Shown here: one piece after another, positions 16,358-24,337 of the stretch
How the letters are laid out: each line of letters begins with the position of its first letter
Numbering within the stretch: the first letter of the stretch is position 1
The notes under the pieces: generated by a model
Databases searched by the model: none
What the model was told of the DNA's origin: nothing
The model's input: the letters and a program-made list of their open reading frames with translations, nothing else
NCBI RefSeq assembly: GCF_900187405.1
Contig: NZ_LT896716.1
Span: 1-64,000, forward strand
Length of the DNA: 64,000 bases
Origin: Geobacter sp. DSM 9736
GTDB taxonomy: Bacteria > Desulfobacterota > Desulfuromonadia > Geobacterales > Geobacteraceae
Direction of reading: 5' to 3'
Program-made: the position numbers and the translations under genes

Positions 16358-17728
16358 CTACTTTTGCGAGCGAAGGTTAAGTGTCACCGATGCGTACACG
16401 AAGAATTCAGGTAAATTACTAACAATCTGACCTTCTTTGAAATGGTGGTGTGCAATTGAGGGGAAGAGTTCTTCTGGGACTGGATGAATTGCATTTGGGT
16501 TATGGTACATCGAAACGCCCTCTCCCCAAGTCTCCTCTGATTTTTCATCGACAATGTATTTAAACATTTTTGGAAGGGACGCGTCAGGGTTATGATCGTG
16601 ATGCGTTCCTTGTCTGATCATGATGATATCTTTATCCCCAAAACCAGCTTGTTTCCCTAACCTGTTGAACTTGGATATTGTTCCACTCGCTGAGGTTACT
16701 ATTGCACTAACATGCTCGGAATCCGGCTGGAAGAAGAACCCCGACGGGATTTCCTTCTCTCCTACCCTATGCGTGGCAATGGGCGTTGGTGTAATGACTA
16801 ATTTTTTATTCTCATCATAGTGATAGTCATGTTTGACTCCGTACAAATAATTAATCAGTGCAGTGGAGCTCCACAGCATCGACTGGTCGTCATGAAAGTC
16901 GGCAATAGCAAAAACAAGGGGGCGTCCTTTCACATGTTCCAATTCCCAGTACTTTTTCTTAACTTTTGAGTACAGCGGACTGCCAAACCGGATCGGCATG
17001 GCATTTTTGTGCTCTTCCTCAATATCTCGGAGAAGTTGATCATACATATTCTTTTTTGTGTGCAGGTACTTTGGCGGGTTATTTTCTTTTCTGCCAACTG
17101 TGACAGCTTCTATGGCTACTTCCTTCCCATACTTGGTCACGATGAAGTCTGGAGCATAGTGGGTGCGGTCGATGAATAATTCTTCTTCCTTCAGATAGCA
17201 AAATAAATAAAGTTCCCAAAGCCTTGCATCAAAACCAGTCGACTGAAACTGCTCAACAAAGTTGCCGTCTATGTCAGAAAGGTGTCGCATGTACTCATTA
17301 ATCATCGCCTTGGCGGGCGTAAATGATCTGTCACTATTAAGCTTTGTGAAATATGGATGTTGTTTTTGTATTGGGACTACTGGTGCAAAGAGATCAATAC
17401 CTTCTTTTTTGTCACCTTGAGGAAACATTGCGCCTGCTGATGTATGCCACTTCATGGCTCTGTGCAGCCAATCTGTTGCCTCTGCCTCGGTTGATATCGA
17501 GCATTGCAAATCTATCGCACGGAATCGTCCGCCTTCATCGCGACCTAGAACGACCCCGACGTAATCATCATCTACGGTGTCAACAAGGACTGCGCCAAGG
17601 ACTGTCTCCTCTTCATTCGCGTACCAACCGATCTCATAGCTAACATAGGCGGCTGCTGGGCTTCGTGTAGCCCCTACAAAAGCGTTGAAACGTTTTTGAT
17701 CAAGAGGTTGGATTTTTATCTCTTGCAT
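16358..17728 (-). CDS. cassette-borne protein of unknown function with a nuclease-like segment
   Basis: This is a 456-residue protein with no signal or membrane segment. The middle (about 175-220) reads RLWELYLFCYLKEEE, then HYAPDFIVTKYGKEVAIEA. An early Glu, PDF and EA at this spacing resemble PD-(D/E)xK nuclease cores, although the usual Lys is replaced. The C-terminal half is unknown and ends in ASVTLNLRSQK. ATG at 17728 follows GGAG at six bases; the ATG at 17740 lies directly behind the attC box and lacks a ribosome site. It is AT-richer than the core genes. A defence role is a guess from context. Confidence 0.7.
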   Translation of the reverse strand: MQEIKIQPLDQKRFNAFVGATRSPAAAYVSYEIGWYANEEETVLGAVLVDTVDDDYVGVVLGRDEGGRFRAIDLQCSISTEAEATDWLHRAMKWHTSAGAMFPQGDKKEGIDLFAPVVPIQKQHPYFTKLNSDRSFTPAKAMINEYMRHLSDIDGNFVEQFQSTGFDARLWELYLFCYLKEEELFIDRTHYAPDFIVTKYGKEVAIEAVTVGRKENNPPKYLHTKKNMYDQLLRDIEEEHKNAMPIRFGSPLYSKVKKKYWELEHVKGRPLVFAIADFHDDQSMLWSSTALINYLYGVKHDYHYDENKKLVITPTPIATHRVGEKEIPSGFFFQPDSEHVSAIVTSASGTISKFNRLGKQAGFGDKDIIMIRQGTHHDHNPDASLPKMFKYIVDEKSEETWGEGVSMYHNPNAIHPVPEELFPSIAHHHFKEGQIVSNLPEFFVYASVTLNLRSQK

Positions 17729-17741
17729 TTCATTCTCCATG

Positions 17742-17804
17742 GGTCAACGTCACAAGGCGCACCGGCGGAGCGAAGCGAAGTCCGCGTGCCGCCGCGAGTT
17801 GGGC
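17742..17804 (-). other. attC site of the lipoprotein cassette
   Basis: On the minus strand the site is GCCCAAC ... GTTGACC, 63 bases, with the stem GGCGGCACGCGGA and TCCGCCGGTGCGCC. Its GCCCAAC box is the exact reverse complement of GTTGGGC at 18283-18289, where the same cassette begins. Confidence 0.88.
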
Positions 17805-17830
17805 ATTATGGGGTATTCCGTCTTAAACCC

Positions 17831-18253
17831 TCAGTCACTCACTTTTTGCCATTTGCAATTGGGGTTACCCGTCAGGACCAAATTGAAGTCATCGAAATTT
17901 ATGATAAAAGTGCTGGCACCGTTTGGATAAGTCATGGCCATATTGCCTTCACCAGGCCCATTCGTTGAGGTCATGATATACGAGCCATTACTCCGTGAAT
18001 ACGTTACACCATCAATTACCAAAGTTTCATCGTAGGAAGCGTCCCCTAATACCAGTGTTCCTGTTATGGAATTAGCTCCTTCAAGTGAAATTATTCCATC
18101 TTGATAAGTGTATGTGCCACTTGCCGAAACAAGCTTATATGTTCCTTTCAATTGTTGGGAAGGTGGTGTGATTGAAGGGGCTGTGGTGTTGTTTTCACCA
18201 CAACCAAATAGGGAAATTGATACAACCAACATAAAACCCAACCAATTCTTCAT
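17831..18253 (-). CDS. cassette-borne small lipoprotein
   Basis: This is a 140-residue protein. The signal MKNWLGFMLVVSISLFGCG ends in a lipobox with Cys18. The mature part starts with a Thr/Pro linker and continues as beta-rich sequence (LKGTYKLVSASGTYTYQDG, LVIDGVTYSRSNGSYIM, STFIINFDDFNLVL) like a small lipocalin-type barrel. The start at 18253 follows GAGGAGG. Its function is unknown. It fills a single-gene cassette between two attC sites. Confidence 0.78.
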   Translation of the reverse strand: MKNWLGFMLVVSISLFGCGENNTTAPSITPPSQQLKGTYKLVSASGTYTYQDGIISLEGANSITGTLVLGDASYDETLVIDGVTYSRSNGSYIMTSTNGPGEGNMAMTYPNGASTFIINFDDFNLVLTGNPNCKWQKVSD

Positions 18254-18282
18254 AATCAAAATCCTCCTCAAATTTCAAATCT

Positions 18283-18344
18283 GCCCAACGGGGTGCCCGG
18301 TTCACCTGGCGGTTTTTCGGGCAGGTGCAACCGGCTGGTTATGC
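18283..18344 (-). other. attC site of the T5orf172 cassette
   Basis: On the minus strand the site is GCATAAC ... GTTGGGC, 62 bases. The stem CCGGTT-G-CACCTG pairs with CAGGTG-AACCGG, leaving one extrahelical G, a hallmark of attC. The GCATAAC box is the exact reverse complement of GTTATGC at the start of the same cassette (18858-18864). It begins eight bases after the gene's stop. Confidence 0.92.
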
Positions 18345-18352
18345 GCTGGTCT

Positions 18353-18826
18353 TTAGTTCTTTGTATGAACAAAGTAGCCATCTTTTTGATAGAACACTTT
18401 ACCGTCTGACTGACGAGTAAAGGTGTCTTCTCCAGGGGCGCAATGTGCAATACGGTGTCCATCACCTATGCCGTGTTGATGACGAGAACCGCAGAACGGG
18501 CAAAAGTCAGTTTCAGATTCTACTGTTTCGCGCCAAAGCACTATGTAATCTTTACCATTATGCTCTTCGGATTTTGGATTTAAGTATTTTGCCAGATAAG
18601 CAAAAACTTCATCTGCGCGACGGAACCACTCTTTGGTATGTTCAACTTTGTAAGCTTTTAGGTCTTTATGGATTTTATTTTCAAGTTCGTGGCCACCCTC
18701 GAACGTCATCATGATTTTCAATTTATTCGGATTGCCGCTTTGTAAGCTTGATTTTCTTTTTTCTGGTCTGAATGCAGTACCGATTTTTATGGGTTCGCTG
18801 GGGATTGTTTCAAGAACGTAGATCAT
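18353..18826 (-). CDS. cassette-borne T5orf172/GIY-YIG-like protein with zinc motif
   Basis: This is a 157-residue protein. The N-terminal domain (residues 1-75) reads MIYVLETIPSEPIKIG, KRKSSLQSGNPNKLKIMM and WFRRADEVFAYLAKYL, the pattern of T5orf172/MUG113 proteins, which are GIY-YIG nuclease relatives. The C-terminal part has CPFCGSRHQHG and GDGHRIAHC, a probable zinc ribbon, then a Lys/Tyr-rich end. DNA binding or cleavage is likely but not proven. The start follows ACGAGGAC. It is the first cassette of the array as read on the minus strand. Confidence 0.8.
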   Translation of the reverse strand: MIYVLETIPSEPIKIGTAFRPEKRKSSLQSGNPNKLKIMMTFEGGHELENKIHKDLKAYKVEHTKEWFRRADEVFAYLAKYLNPKSEEHNGKDYIVLWRETVESETDFCPFCGSRHQHGIGDGHRIAHCAPGEDTFTRQSDGKVFYQKDGYFVHTKN

Positions 18827-18857
18827 TTGAAAGTCCTCGTGAATTATTCATTGATTC

Positions 18858-18958
18858 GCATAACTAGTTATTAGTAGGTTTCCCTATATAGTCCACAAAT
18901 TACCTATATGAGGAAATTATGCCCAATATAAGGAATTGATGAAGTTCCTTATATCAGG
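18858..18958 (-). promoter_or_regulatory. cassette-array start with 20-bp spaced repeats
   Basis: The array begins at GCATAAC (18858-18864), within the palindrome ATAACTAGTTAT (18860-18871). Just outside lie CCTATATAG at 18883, CCTATATGAGG at 18903, CCAATATAAGG at 18923 and CCTTATATCAGG at 18947, spaced 20, 20 and 24 bases. ATAAGGAA and TTCCTTAT also form an inverted pair (18928-18952). This could be a relic attI with integrase-binding repeats or an operator for the first cassette. Confidence 0.5.
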
Positions 18959-18975
18959 AACATTTCCGAACACTT

Positions 18976-19329
18976 TTATTCCCTTACAACCCTTTCCACC
19001 AACTCCCTGTCCCCCCGTATCAACCCCCATTGCACTCGCCAGAGCTTCTGCACCGGGTCCCACTTCGCGCCAGCCCCTTTCAGCCGGTCTCGCAGTGCTT
19101 TCATTGTGAATGGCACCTGTACCAGGACGGTGTCCGTTTCCCTGATTCGCGGGACTCCTTTTCCTGGCCTTTCGTCTACGATGATCTCAGCCGTCTTGAT
19201 TCGGATGTCCCTGATGGCGTCGTACCGGTAGCGAACGCACAGAAGGGTGTCTCCGAACTTCTCGACCAACCGCAGCGTTCCGTTTTCACCGGGCTTAAGG
19301 TGCTTGTGCGCCTTCATGTACTTCAGCAT
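18976..19329 (-). CDS. hypothetical protein with a DUF5710-like end
   Basis: This is a 117-residue protein with no signal or membrane segment. The C-terminal half, LVQVPFTMKALRDRLKGAGAKWDPVQKLWRVQWG split around residue 90, matches the pattern of DUF5710-like domains (PF..K...GAkWD...K.W), seen in phage and plasmid proteins. The start at 19329 follows GGAGG. It lies just outside the cassette array and between it and the HEPN/MNT pair. Confidence 0.65.
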   Translation of the reverse strand: MLKYMKAHKHLKPGENGTLRLVEKFGDTLLCVRYRYDAIRDIRIKTAEIIVDERPGKGVPRIRETDTVLVQVPFTMKALRDRLKGAGAKWDPVQKLWRVQWGLIRGDRELVERVVRE

Positions 19330-19510
19330 TCGAGGCCTCCGGGAACAGGATCAAGGCACTGTGTGGCAATCGTAATCACGTATATGCCGGATTATCCATT
19401 CCACGAGCTTATAGCACACTTTCTGATGAATAAGAATTTGCAAATTGTATGGAGCTTATATTGGGTGTACTTTAAGGGCATCTCGTGTCTGCTGTTTACT
19501 GCTGCAAATA

Positions 19511-19546
19511 AAAAAAGCCGCCCACGGCACATGCCGGGGCGGCTTT
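19511..19546. terminator. GCCGCCC-type terminator, copy 3
   Basis: AAGCCGCCCACGGC and GCCGGGGCGGCTTT form a hairpin next to an A run, giving a T tract on the minus strand. It lies 24 bases after the stop of the nucleotidyltransferase gene that it probably terminates. Confidence 0.82.
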
Positions 19547-19569
19547 GGCTTTATACAAGCAACTGTCCC

Positions 19570-19896
19570 TTATGCGGCCTCCAGGACTTTCCCTTCTTTT
19601 CGGGCTATCTCGATGATCGCGCTGGAGTCATCGTCACGCCACTGCCGCGAGCCGCACGGTATCGGTTCAATTCTGCTGTCGACACGAGCTGCAATCCTCC
19701 ACAGACGGTTGATCTCGCTCCTGTCTTTCATGTCATCAAACTGGGGCGATACTACCAGAAGATCTATATCGCTCCACTCGTCGGCCTGCCCTCGTGCCTG
19801 AGACCCGAAAATAACCGCCCGTTCAACCACAATACCCTGTGCAGAGAGCGCAGCCAGATACTTCCTTACTGATGTCAGAACTGATTGTTCAACCAT
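19570..19896 (-). CDS. mntA: MNT-type minimal nucleotidyltransferase antitoxin
   Basis: This 108-residue protein has the polymerase-beta-type active site: GSQARG at about residues 31-36 and DID at 43-45. In HEPN/MNT systems this enzyme transfers AMP to the HEPN toxin and silences it. The gene overlaps the HEPN gene by 22 bases, with GAGG ahead of its ATG inside the HEPN gene. Its C-terminal IARKEGKVLEAA is also found in the relic at 15505. Confidence 0.9.
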   Translation of the reverse strand: MVEQSVLTSVRKYLAALSAQGIVVERAVIFGSQARGQADEWSDIDLLVVSPQFDDMKDRSEINRLWRIAARVDSRIEPIPCGSRQWRDDDSSAIIEIARKEGKVLEAA

Positions 19897-20255
19897 TGCA
19901 GCACCTCGGCGATCTTTGCCATGTAATCGTCAGCTTCGGCAGGACTCGGAGGGGGCAGAAGCATTTCAGGATACCTGCCCTCGATGTTGAACTCGTTGAC
20001 GTCGGCCAGCAGGTCGATCTGCTGGTCCGAGAGTTTCAGGCTGGCTATTTCGGAGAGCCGCACAAGGTTGTGAATTCGTGGCGCCAACTGCCCCGTGCTC
20101 CTGCAAACGTGCGCCTTCAGTGCCTTCTCCAGCGCCAGGTGTGCAATGAACAGGGCATGCCTGCTCTTCCCGTGGCCTATTAATTCCTGGGCCACGGCCC
20201 AGTCCTCGTCGGCTCCGTTTCGCCAGTAGCTGATCTGTTTGCCGATATCGATCAT
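19875..20255 (-). CDS. HEPN domain protein, toxin of a HEPN/MNT pair
   Basis: This 126-residue helical protein has the HEPN pattern: YWRNGADEDWAVAQELI, HALFIAHLALEKALKAHVCR and APRIHNLVRLSEIA. The RxxxxxH element (Arg in CRSTGQLAPRIHNL) would be the RNase site. The Tyr that follows the His in the best-studied toxins is Leu here, so the usual AMP target is missing. The start at 20255 (MIDIGKQISYW) is chosen over an upstream Met that has no ribosome site. Confidence 0.85.
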   Translation of the reverse strand: MIDIGKQISYWRNGADEDWAVAQELIGHGKSRHALFIAHLALEKALKAHVCRSTGQLAPRIHNLVRLSEIASLKLSDQQIDLLADVNEFNIEGRYPEMLLPPPSPAEADDYMAKIAEVLQWLNNQF

Positions 20256-20317
20256 GGTGAAGCTTTTATCACAAAAGTACCAATGATGCAGCAAATACGT
20301 TTACTTCTTCAGTCACA

Positions 20318-20354
20318 GAAAAGCCGCCCACGGCAATGCCGGGGCGGCTTTTAT
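20318..20354. terminator. GCCGCCC-type terminator, copy 4, after htpG
   Basis: AAAAGCCGCCCACGGC and GCCGGGGCGGCTTTT form a long stem with A and T runs on either side. It lies 23 bases after the htpG stop on the minus strand. Confidence 0.88.
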
Positions 20355-20376
20355 TACACTATGAAACAGTTCCGGG

Positions 20377-22323
20377 TCAGCCCAGCTGCGCCTTCCCGTC
20401 CGCAACCATCAGCTCCGCTACAAGCCGGGTGAATTTGAGCGGGTCCTTGATGGGCGAGCCTTCGGTGAGGAGCGCCTGATCGTAGAGGAGCTCGCAGTAG
20501 TCATTGAGGCGCGGGTTCTTGCTGTCCTTCTCGTAGAGTCCGGTCAACACCTGCATGAGCGGGTGATCGGGGTTGAGCTCCAGGATGCGCTTCGACTCGG
20601 GGACCTCCTGGTTCATCGACTTCAGGAGCCGCTCCATGTTGGCGTTGAGCCCGTACTCGTCGGCCACGAGGCAGCAGGCGCTGTCGGTGAGGCGGCTTGA
20701 GAGGCGTACCTCCTTCACCTTCTCCTTCAGCTGGTCCTGGATCAGGTCCAGGACCCCTTTGTACTCCTTGGCCGCCTTCTCCCGCTTCTCCTCTTTCTCC
20801 TTCTTCTCCTCCTCGCTGTCGATCTCCAGATCGCCACGGTCTACCGCCTTCAGCTTCTTGCCGTCATACTCGCGCAGGCTCTGGGTGACCCATTCGTCGA
20901 CGGGGTCGGTGAGGAAGAGGACCTCGAAGCCCTTCTTGCGGAAGACTTCCAGGTGGGGGGAATTTTCCACCGTCGCGCGGCTTGCACCGGTGATGAAGTA
21001 GATCTCTTTCTGCGCTTCGGGCATCCGCTCCACATATTCCTTGAGGCTCACGAACTTCCCCGCTTCCGTGGCGGTGCTCTCGAAGAGGATCAGCTCCTGG
21101 AGCTTCTCCTTGTTGGCGAAGTCGAAGTGGAGCCCCTCCTTCAGCACCGGGCCGAACTCCTGGTAGAACTTGAGGTATTGCTCGTTCTCCTTCTCCTTCA
21201 TTTCCGCCAGGGTGCCGAGTACCTTGCCTACCAGGCTCTTCTCGATCCGCTTGATCTGGACATCTTCCTGGAGGATTTCGCGGGAAACGTTGAGGGGAAG
21301 GTCACTGGAGTCGACGACCCCCTTGATGAAGCGAAGATACTCGGGGATCAAGTGTTCGCAGCTGTCGGTGATAAAGACACGACGCACATAGAGCTGCACC
21401 CCTTTCTTACGGTCGGGGTAGAACATGTCGAAGGGGCGGTGTGCGGGGATGTAGAGGAGCGCCTTGAACTCGCTCACCCCTTCCGCAGAGTAGTGGATGG
21501 TCTTCAGCGGCTTGTCGTAGTCGTGGGAGATGTGCTTGTAGAACTCCTCGTACTCCTCTTCGGTGATCTCGCTCTTGGGGCGCGCCCAGATCGCCTTCAT
21601 CGAGTTCAGGGTCTCCTCGACGGTCTTCTCGATGTCGCCGCCACCCTCGATGACTTTGCCGTCGACCCCCGTGGCCGGCTCCTTGCGGGTGATGTCCATG
21701 ACGATCGGGTACTGGACGTAGTCAGAGTACTTCTTGACGATGGAGCGGATTCTCCACTCATCCAGGTACTCCTTCATCTCTTCTTTCAGGTGAAGGATCA
21801 CGTCGGTGCCGCGGGTCTCCTTCTCGGCGTCCTCAATGCTGTAGCTCCCGTCGCCGGTGGATTCCCAGCGGCAGCCTGCCCCCTTGTCACCGGCCTTGCG
21901 GGTGATCATGGTAACCTTGTCGGCCACCATGAAGGAGGCGTAGAAGCCCACCCCGAACTGGCCTATAAGCTCCGGATTCTCCGCCAGGTTCTTCGCCTTG
22001 GCCGCCTCCATGAAGGCGCGGGTGCCGGAGCGGGCGATGGTGCCGATGTTCTCCACGACTTCGTCGATGTTCATCCCTATGCCGTTGTCGCGGATGGTGA
22101 GGGTGCCGGCTTCCTTATCTGGGATGAGCTTGATCTTCCAGTCGCTGTTCCCCTCCAGGAGCGCCTCGTTGGAGTGGGACTCGAACTTCACCTTGTCGAT
22201 GGCGTCCGAGGCGTTTGATATCAGCTCGCGCAGGAAGATGTCCTTGTTGGAGTAGAGGGAATGGATCACGAGGTCGAGGAGCTGCTGTACCTCGGTCTCG
22301 AAGCGTTTGGTGCTTTTCGTCAT
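20377..22323 (-). CDS. htpG: chaperone HtpG (Hsp90)
   Basis: This 648-residue protein is of normal bacterial Hsp90 length. The N-terminal ATPase domain shows [23 protein letters not shown] and [15 protein letters not shown]. The middle domain has [15 protein letters not shown] with the catalytic Arg loop, and the C-terminal dimerisation part follows a Lys/Glu-rich stretch near residue 500. It is a cytoplasmic ATP-dependent chaperone induced by stress. A GC-rich terminator follows. AAGGAGAG lies about 11 bases before the start. Confidence 0.97.
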   Translation of the reverse strand: MTKSTKRFETEVQQLLDLVIHSLYSNKDIFLRELISNASDAIDKVKFESHSNEALLEGNSDWKIKLIPDKEAGTLTIRDNGIGMNIDEVVENIGTIARSGTRAFMEAAKAKNLAENPELIGQFGVGFYASFMVADKVTMITRKAGDKGAGCRWESTGDGSYSIEDAEKETRGTDVILHLKEEMKEYLDEWRIRSIVKKYSDYVQYPIVMDITRKEPATGVDGKVIEGGGDIEKTVEETLNSMKAIWARPKSEITEEEYEEFYKHISHDYDKPLKTIHYSAEGVSEFKALLYIPAHRPFDMFYPDRKKGVQLYVRRVFITDSCEHLIPEYLRFIKGVVDSSDLPLNVSREILQEDVQIKRIEKSLVGKVLGTLAEMKEKENEQYLKFYQEFGPVLKEGLHFDFANKEKLQELILFESTATEAGKFVSLKEYVERMPEAQKEIYFITGASRATVENSPHLEVFRKKGFEVLFLTDPVDEWVTQSLREYDGKKLKAVDRGDLEIDSEEEKKEKEEKREKAAKEYKGVLDLIQDQLKEKVKEVRLSSRLTDSACCLVADEYGLNANMERLLKSMNQEVPESKRILELNPDHPLMQVLTGLYEKDSKNPRLNDYCELLYDQALLTEGSPIKDPLKFTRLVAELMVADGKAQLG

Positions 22324-22486
22324 TGCTGCGTTCTCTCCTTGTCAGGTTAATTGGCACATTCGATCACTGTAACCTAATCACTGCCGGCCCGTTTTGCAAG
22401 AGGGGAGGGGAATTTAATTCAGCATCGCGCCCGAATCACCGCTTTTTGTGGTTGAGAAGCCGGGAAAAGCTGATTTTCCCCATTTC

Positions 22487-22515
22487 TTGACACTCACTAC
22501 CCCCTGTGCTATGTA
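22487..22515 (+). promoter_or_regulatory. sigma70 promoter of the trp operon
   Basis: TTGACA at 22487-22492 and TATGTA at 22510-22515 are separated by 17 bases. Transcription would start near 22522, leaving a leader of only about 40 bases before trpE. That is too short for a classical trpL attenuator, and no Trp-rich leader peptide is seen. Confidence 0.8.
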
Positions 22516-22562
22516 CATGCAGGCCATTGTGCCTGTAACAGCAGTAAACAAGCGGAGTTGCG

Positions 22563-24041
22563 ATGCATACCCCCGACCTGAACCTCTTCCGTTCCCTCTG
22601 CGCGAAGGGAAACCTGATTCCCGTATACCGGGAGATCATGGCAGATATGGATACGCCGGTCAGCGCTTTCCGCAAGATCGACGACGGCCGCTACTCGTTC
22701 CTCCTGGAGAGCATCGAGGGGGGGGAGAAATGGGCCCGCTACTCGTTTCTCGGTGCGTCACCTTCCGTGGTCATCCGCTCCAAAGGGGAAAATATCGAAA
22801 TCATCGAGGACGGTGTGGTGCGGCGTGTGGAAGGTGTGCGGGACCCCCTCGGTTTCGTCCGCGATTTCCTCTCCCGATTCCGGCCGGTGGAGCTTCCCGG
22901 CATCCCCCGTTTCTTTGGCGGCGCCGTCGGCTACGTCGGCTACGACATGGTCCGCCACTTCGAGGACCTGCCGGCGTCGACGCCGGCGGTGATCGGTGCC
23001 TACGACAGCTATTTCGTCATCACCGACACGATCCTCATCTTCGACAACGTCAGCCAGAAGATAAAGGTGGTCTCCAACGCTCACATGGAGGAGGGGAGTT
23101 CCCCGGAAGAGGCGTACGAAGAGGCCTGCAAGAAGGTGGACGCCATCATCGCCCGGCTGAAGACCCCGCTTCCCGCCCAGCAGGCGGTGCCGGCAACGGG
23201 GCATGTCTCATTCGCGCCGAACATGACGCGGGAAGCCTATGAGGGAGCGGTGGAGAAGGCGAAGGAGTACATCCGCGCCGGCGACATCTTCCAGATCGTC
23301 CTCTCCCAGCGTTTCACCGGCGACCTCACAGTGGAGCCCCTGGACATCTACCGGGTCCTGCGCACTCTCAATCCCTCCCCCTACATGTTCTTCCTGCGGC
23401 TGGACGACACCGTCGTCCTCGGCGCCTCCCCCGAAGTGATGGTCCGCCGGGAGGGGGGGCGTGTCGAGCTTCGCCCGATTGCGGGGACTCGGCCACGCGG
23501 CGCCACCCCAGAAGAGGATGCGGCATTCGAGCAGGAGATGCTGGAGGACCCGAAGGAGCGGGCCGAGCACGTCATGCTGGTGGACCTGGGCCGAAATGAC
23601 CTGGGGCGGGTCTGCCGCACCGGGACCGTGCGCGTTTCGGAGCTGATGGTGGTGGAGCGGTACTCCCACGTCATGCACATCGTCTCCAACGTGCAGGGGG
23701 AGCTTGAGGAGGGGATGGACGCTTTCGACGTCGTGCGTGCCACCTTTCCTGCGGGGACCCTGTCGGGAGCACCCAAAGTGCGCGCGATGGAGATCATCGA
23801 CGAACTGGAACCGGAGCGTCGGGAGATCTACGGCGGCGCAGTAGGTTACTTCTCCTTCTCCGGCAACATGGACCTTGCTATCGCCATCCGGACCCTTGTC
23901 ATCAAGGACGGAAAGGTGCACCTCCAGGCAGGGGCCGGCATAGTGGCGGATTCTGTGCCCGCTGCGGAGTACCAGGAGACGGTGAACAAGGCGATGGCGG
24001 TCATGAAAGCCATCGAGACCGCAGAACGGGGATTGGTGTAG
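22563..24041 (+). CDS. trpE: anthranilate synthase component I
   Basis: This 492-residue protein makes anthranilate from chorismate and ammonia supplied by TrpG, the first step of tryptophan synthesis. The N-terminal region has the feedback-site-like LLES. The catalytic half shows YIRAGDIFQIVLSQRF, PSPYMFFLRL, LRPIAGTRPRG, EHVMLVDLGRNDLGRV and IRTLVIKDG. The start follows GGAG. It heads the operon behind a strong promoter, but the gap to trpG is filled by three palindromic elements. Confidence 0.97.
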   Translation: MHTPDLNLFRSLCAKGNLIPVYREIMADMDTPVSAFRKIDDGRYSFLLESIEGGEKWARYSFLGASPSVVIRSKGENIEIIEDGVVRRVEGVRDPLGFVRDFLSRFRPVELPGIPRFFGGAVGYVGYDMVRHFEDLPASTPAVIGAYDSYFVITDTILIFDNVSQKIKVVSNAHMEEGSSPEEAYEEACKKVDAIIARLKTPLPAQQAVPATGHVSFAPNMTREAYEGAVEKAKEYIRAGDIFQIVLSQRFTGDLTVEPLDIYRVLRTLNPSPYMFFLRLDDTVVLGASPEVMVRREGGRVELRPIAGTRPRGATPEEDAAFEQEMLEDPKERAEHVMLVDLGRNDLGRVCRTGTVRVSELMVVERYSHVMHIVSNVQGELEEGMDAFDVVRATFPAGTLSGAPKVRAMEIIDELEPERREIYGGAVGYFSFSGNMDLAIAIRTLVIKDGKVHLQAGAGIVADSVPAAEYQETVNKAMAVMKAIETAERGLV

Positions 24042-24160
24042 GGCTGCGGCTTTCACGCCGTCTTGCCGCCGTCCTCGTCGCTCCCTTGTGCGGCGTAGCG
24101 CTGCTACGCCTCCGTGGTCGCTTCTGCGGGTGCGACAATTCGGCGCAAAATCCGCAGCCC
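24042..24160. repeat. palindromic element, copy 2, in the trpE-trpG gap
   Basis: The core CGCCGCCGTCCTCG, TGTGCGGCGTAGC, GCTACGCCTCCG and CTGCGGGTGCGAC matches the family. The outer arms differ: GGCTGCGG at the left pairs with CCGCAGCC at the right, joined to CACGCCG/CGGCGC. It begins directly at the trpE stop codon. Confidence 0.82.
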
Positions 24161-24178
24161 CGGCATTATCTGCTATAT

Positions 24179-24337
24179 GGTTGCTGAAAACGAAGTTTCA
24201 GCGCAGCTAAAAGCAGCCATCTCCCCGCCGTCCTCGCAAGCTCCTGTGTGCGGCGTAGCGCTGTTTATGCCCCAGAGGGTACTACGCCTCCGTGGGGCTT
24301 GCTGCGGGTGCGAGGATCTGACTGCTTTTGAGCAACC
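24179..24337. repeat. palindromic element, copy 3, with apex insertion
   Basis: The ends GGTTGCTGAAAA and TTTTGAGCAACC and the standard core are present. Relative to the 119-nt form it has a 22-base addition in the left arm and an apex insertion of about 20 bases containing ATGCCCCAGAGGGTA. The same insertion is found in copy 8. Confidence 0.87.

Noticed and set aside
13087-20376. Prophage or insertion sequence in the accessory region
   Set aside because: No transposase, integrase, capsid or packaging gene is seen; the cassette array and toxin-antitoxin genes explain the region.
20953-22218. 421-codon open frame on the plus strand opposite htpG
   Set aside because: It is antisense to a certain Hsp90 gene, its product is low-complexity and family-less, and such frames are common in GC-rich DNA.
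22516-22562. trp attenuator with leader peptide
   Set aside because: Only about 40 bases lie between the promoter and trpE, with no Trp codon run and no terminator hairpin.
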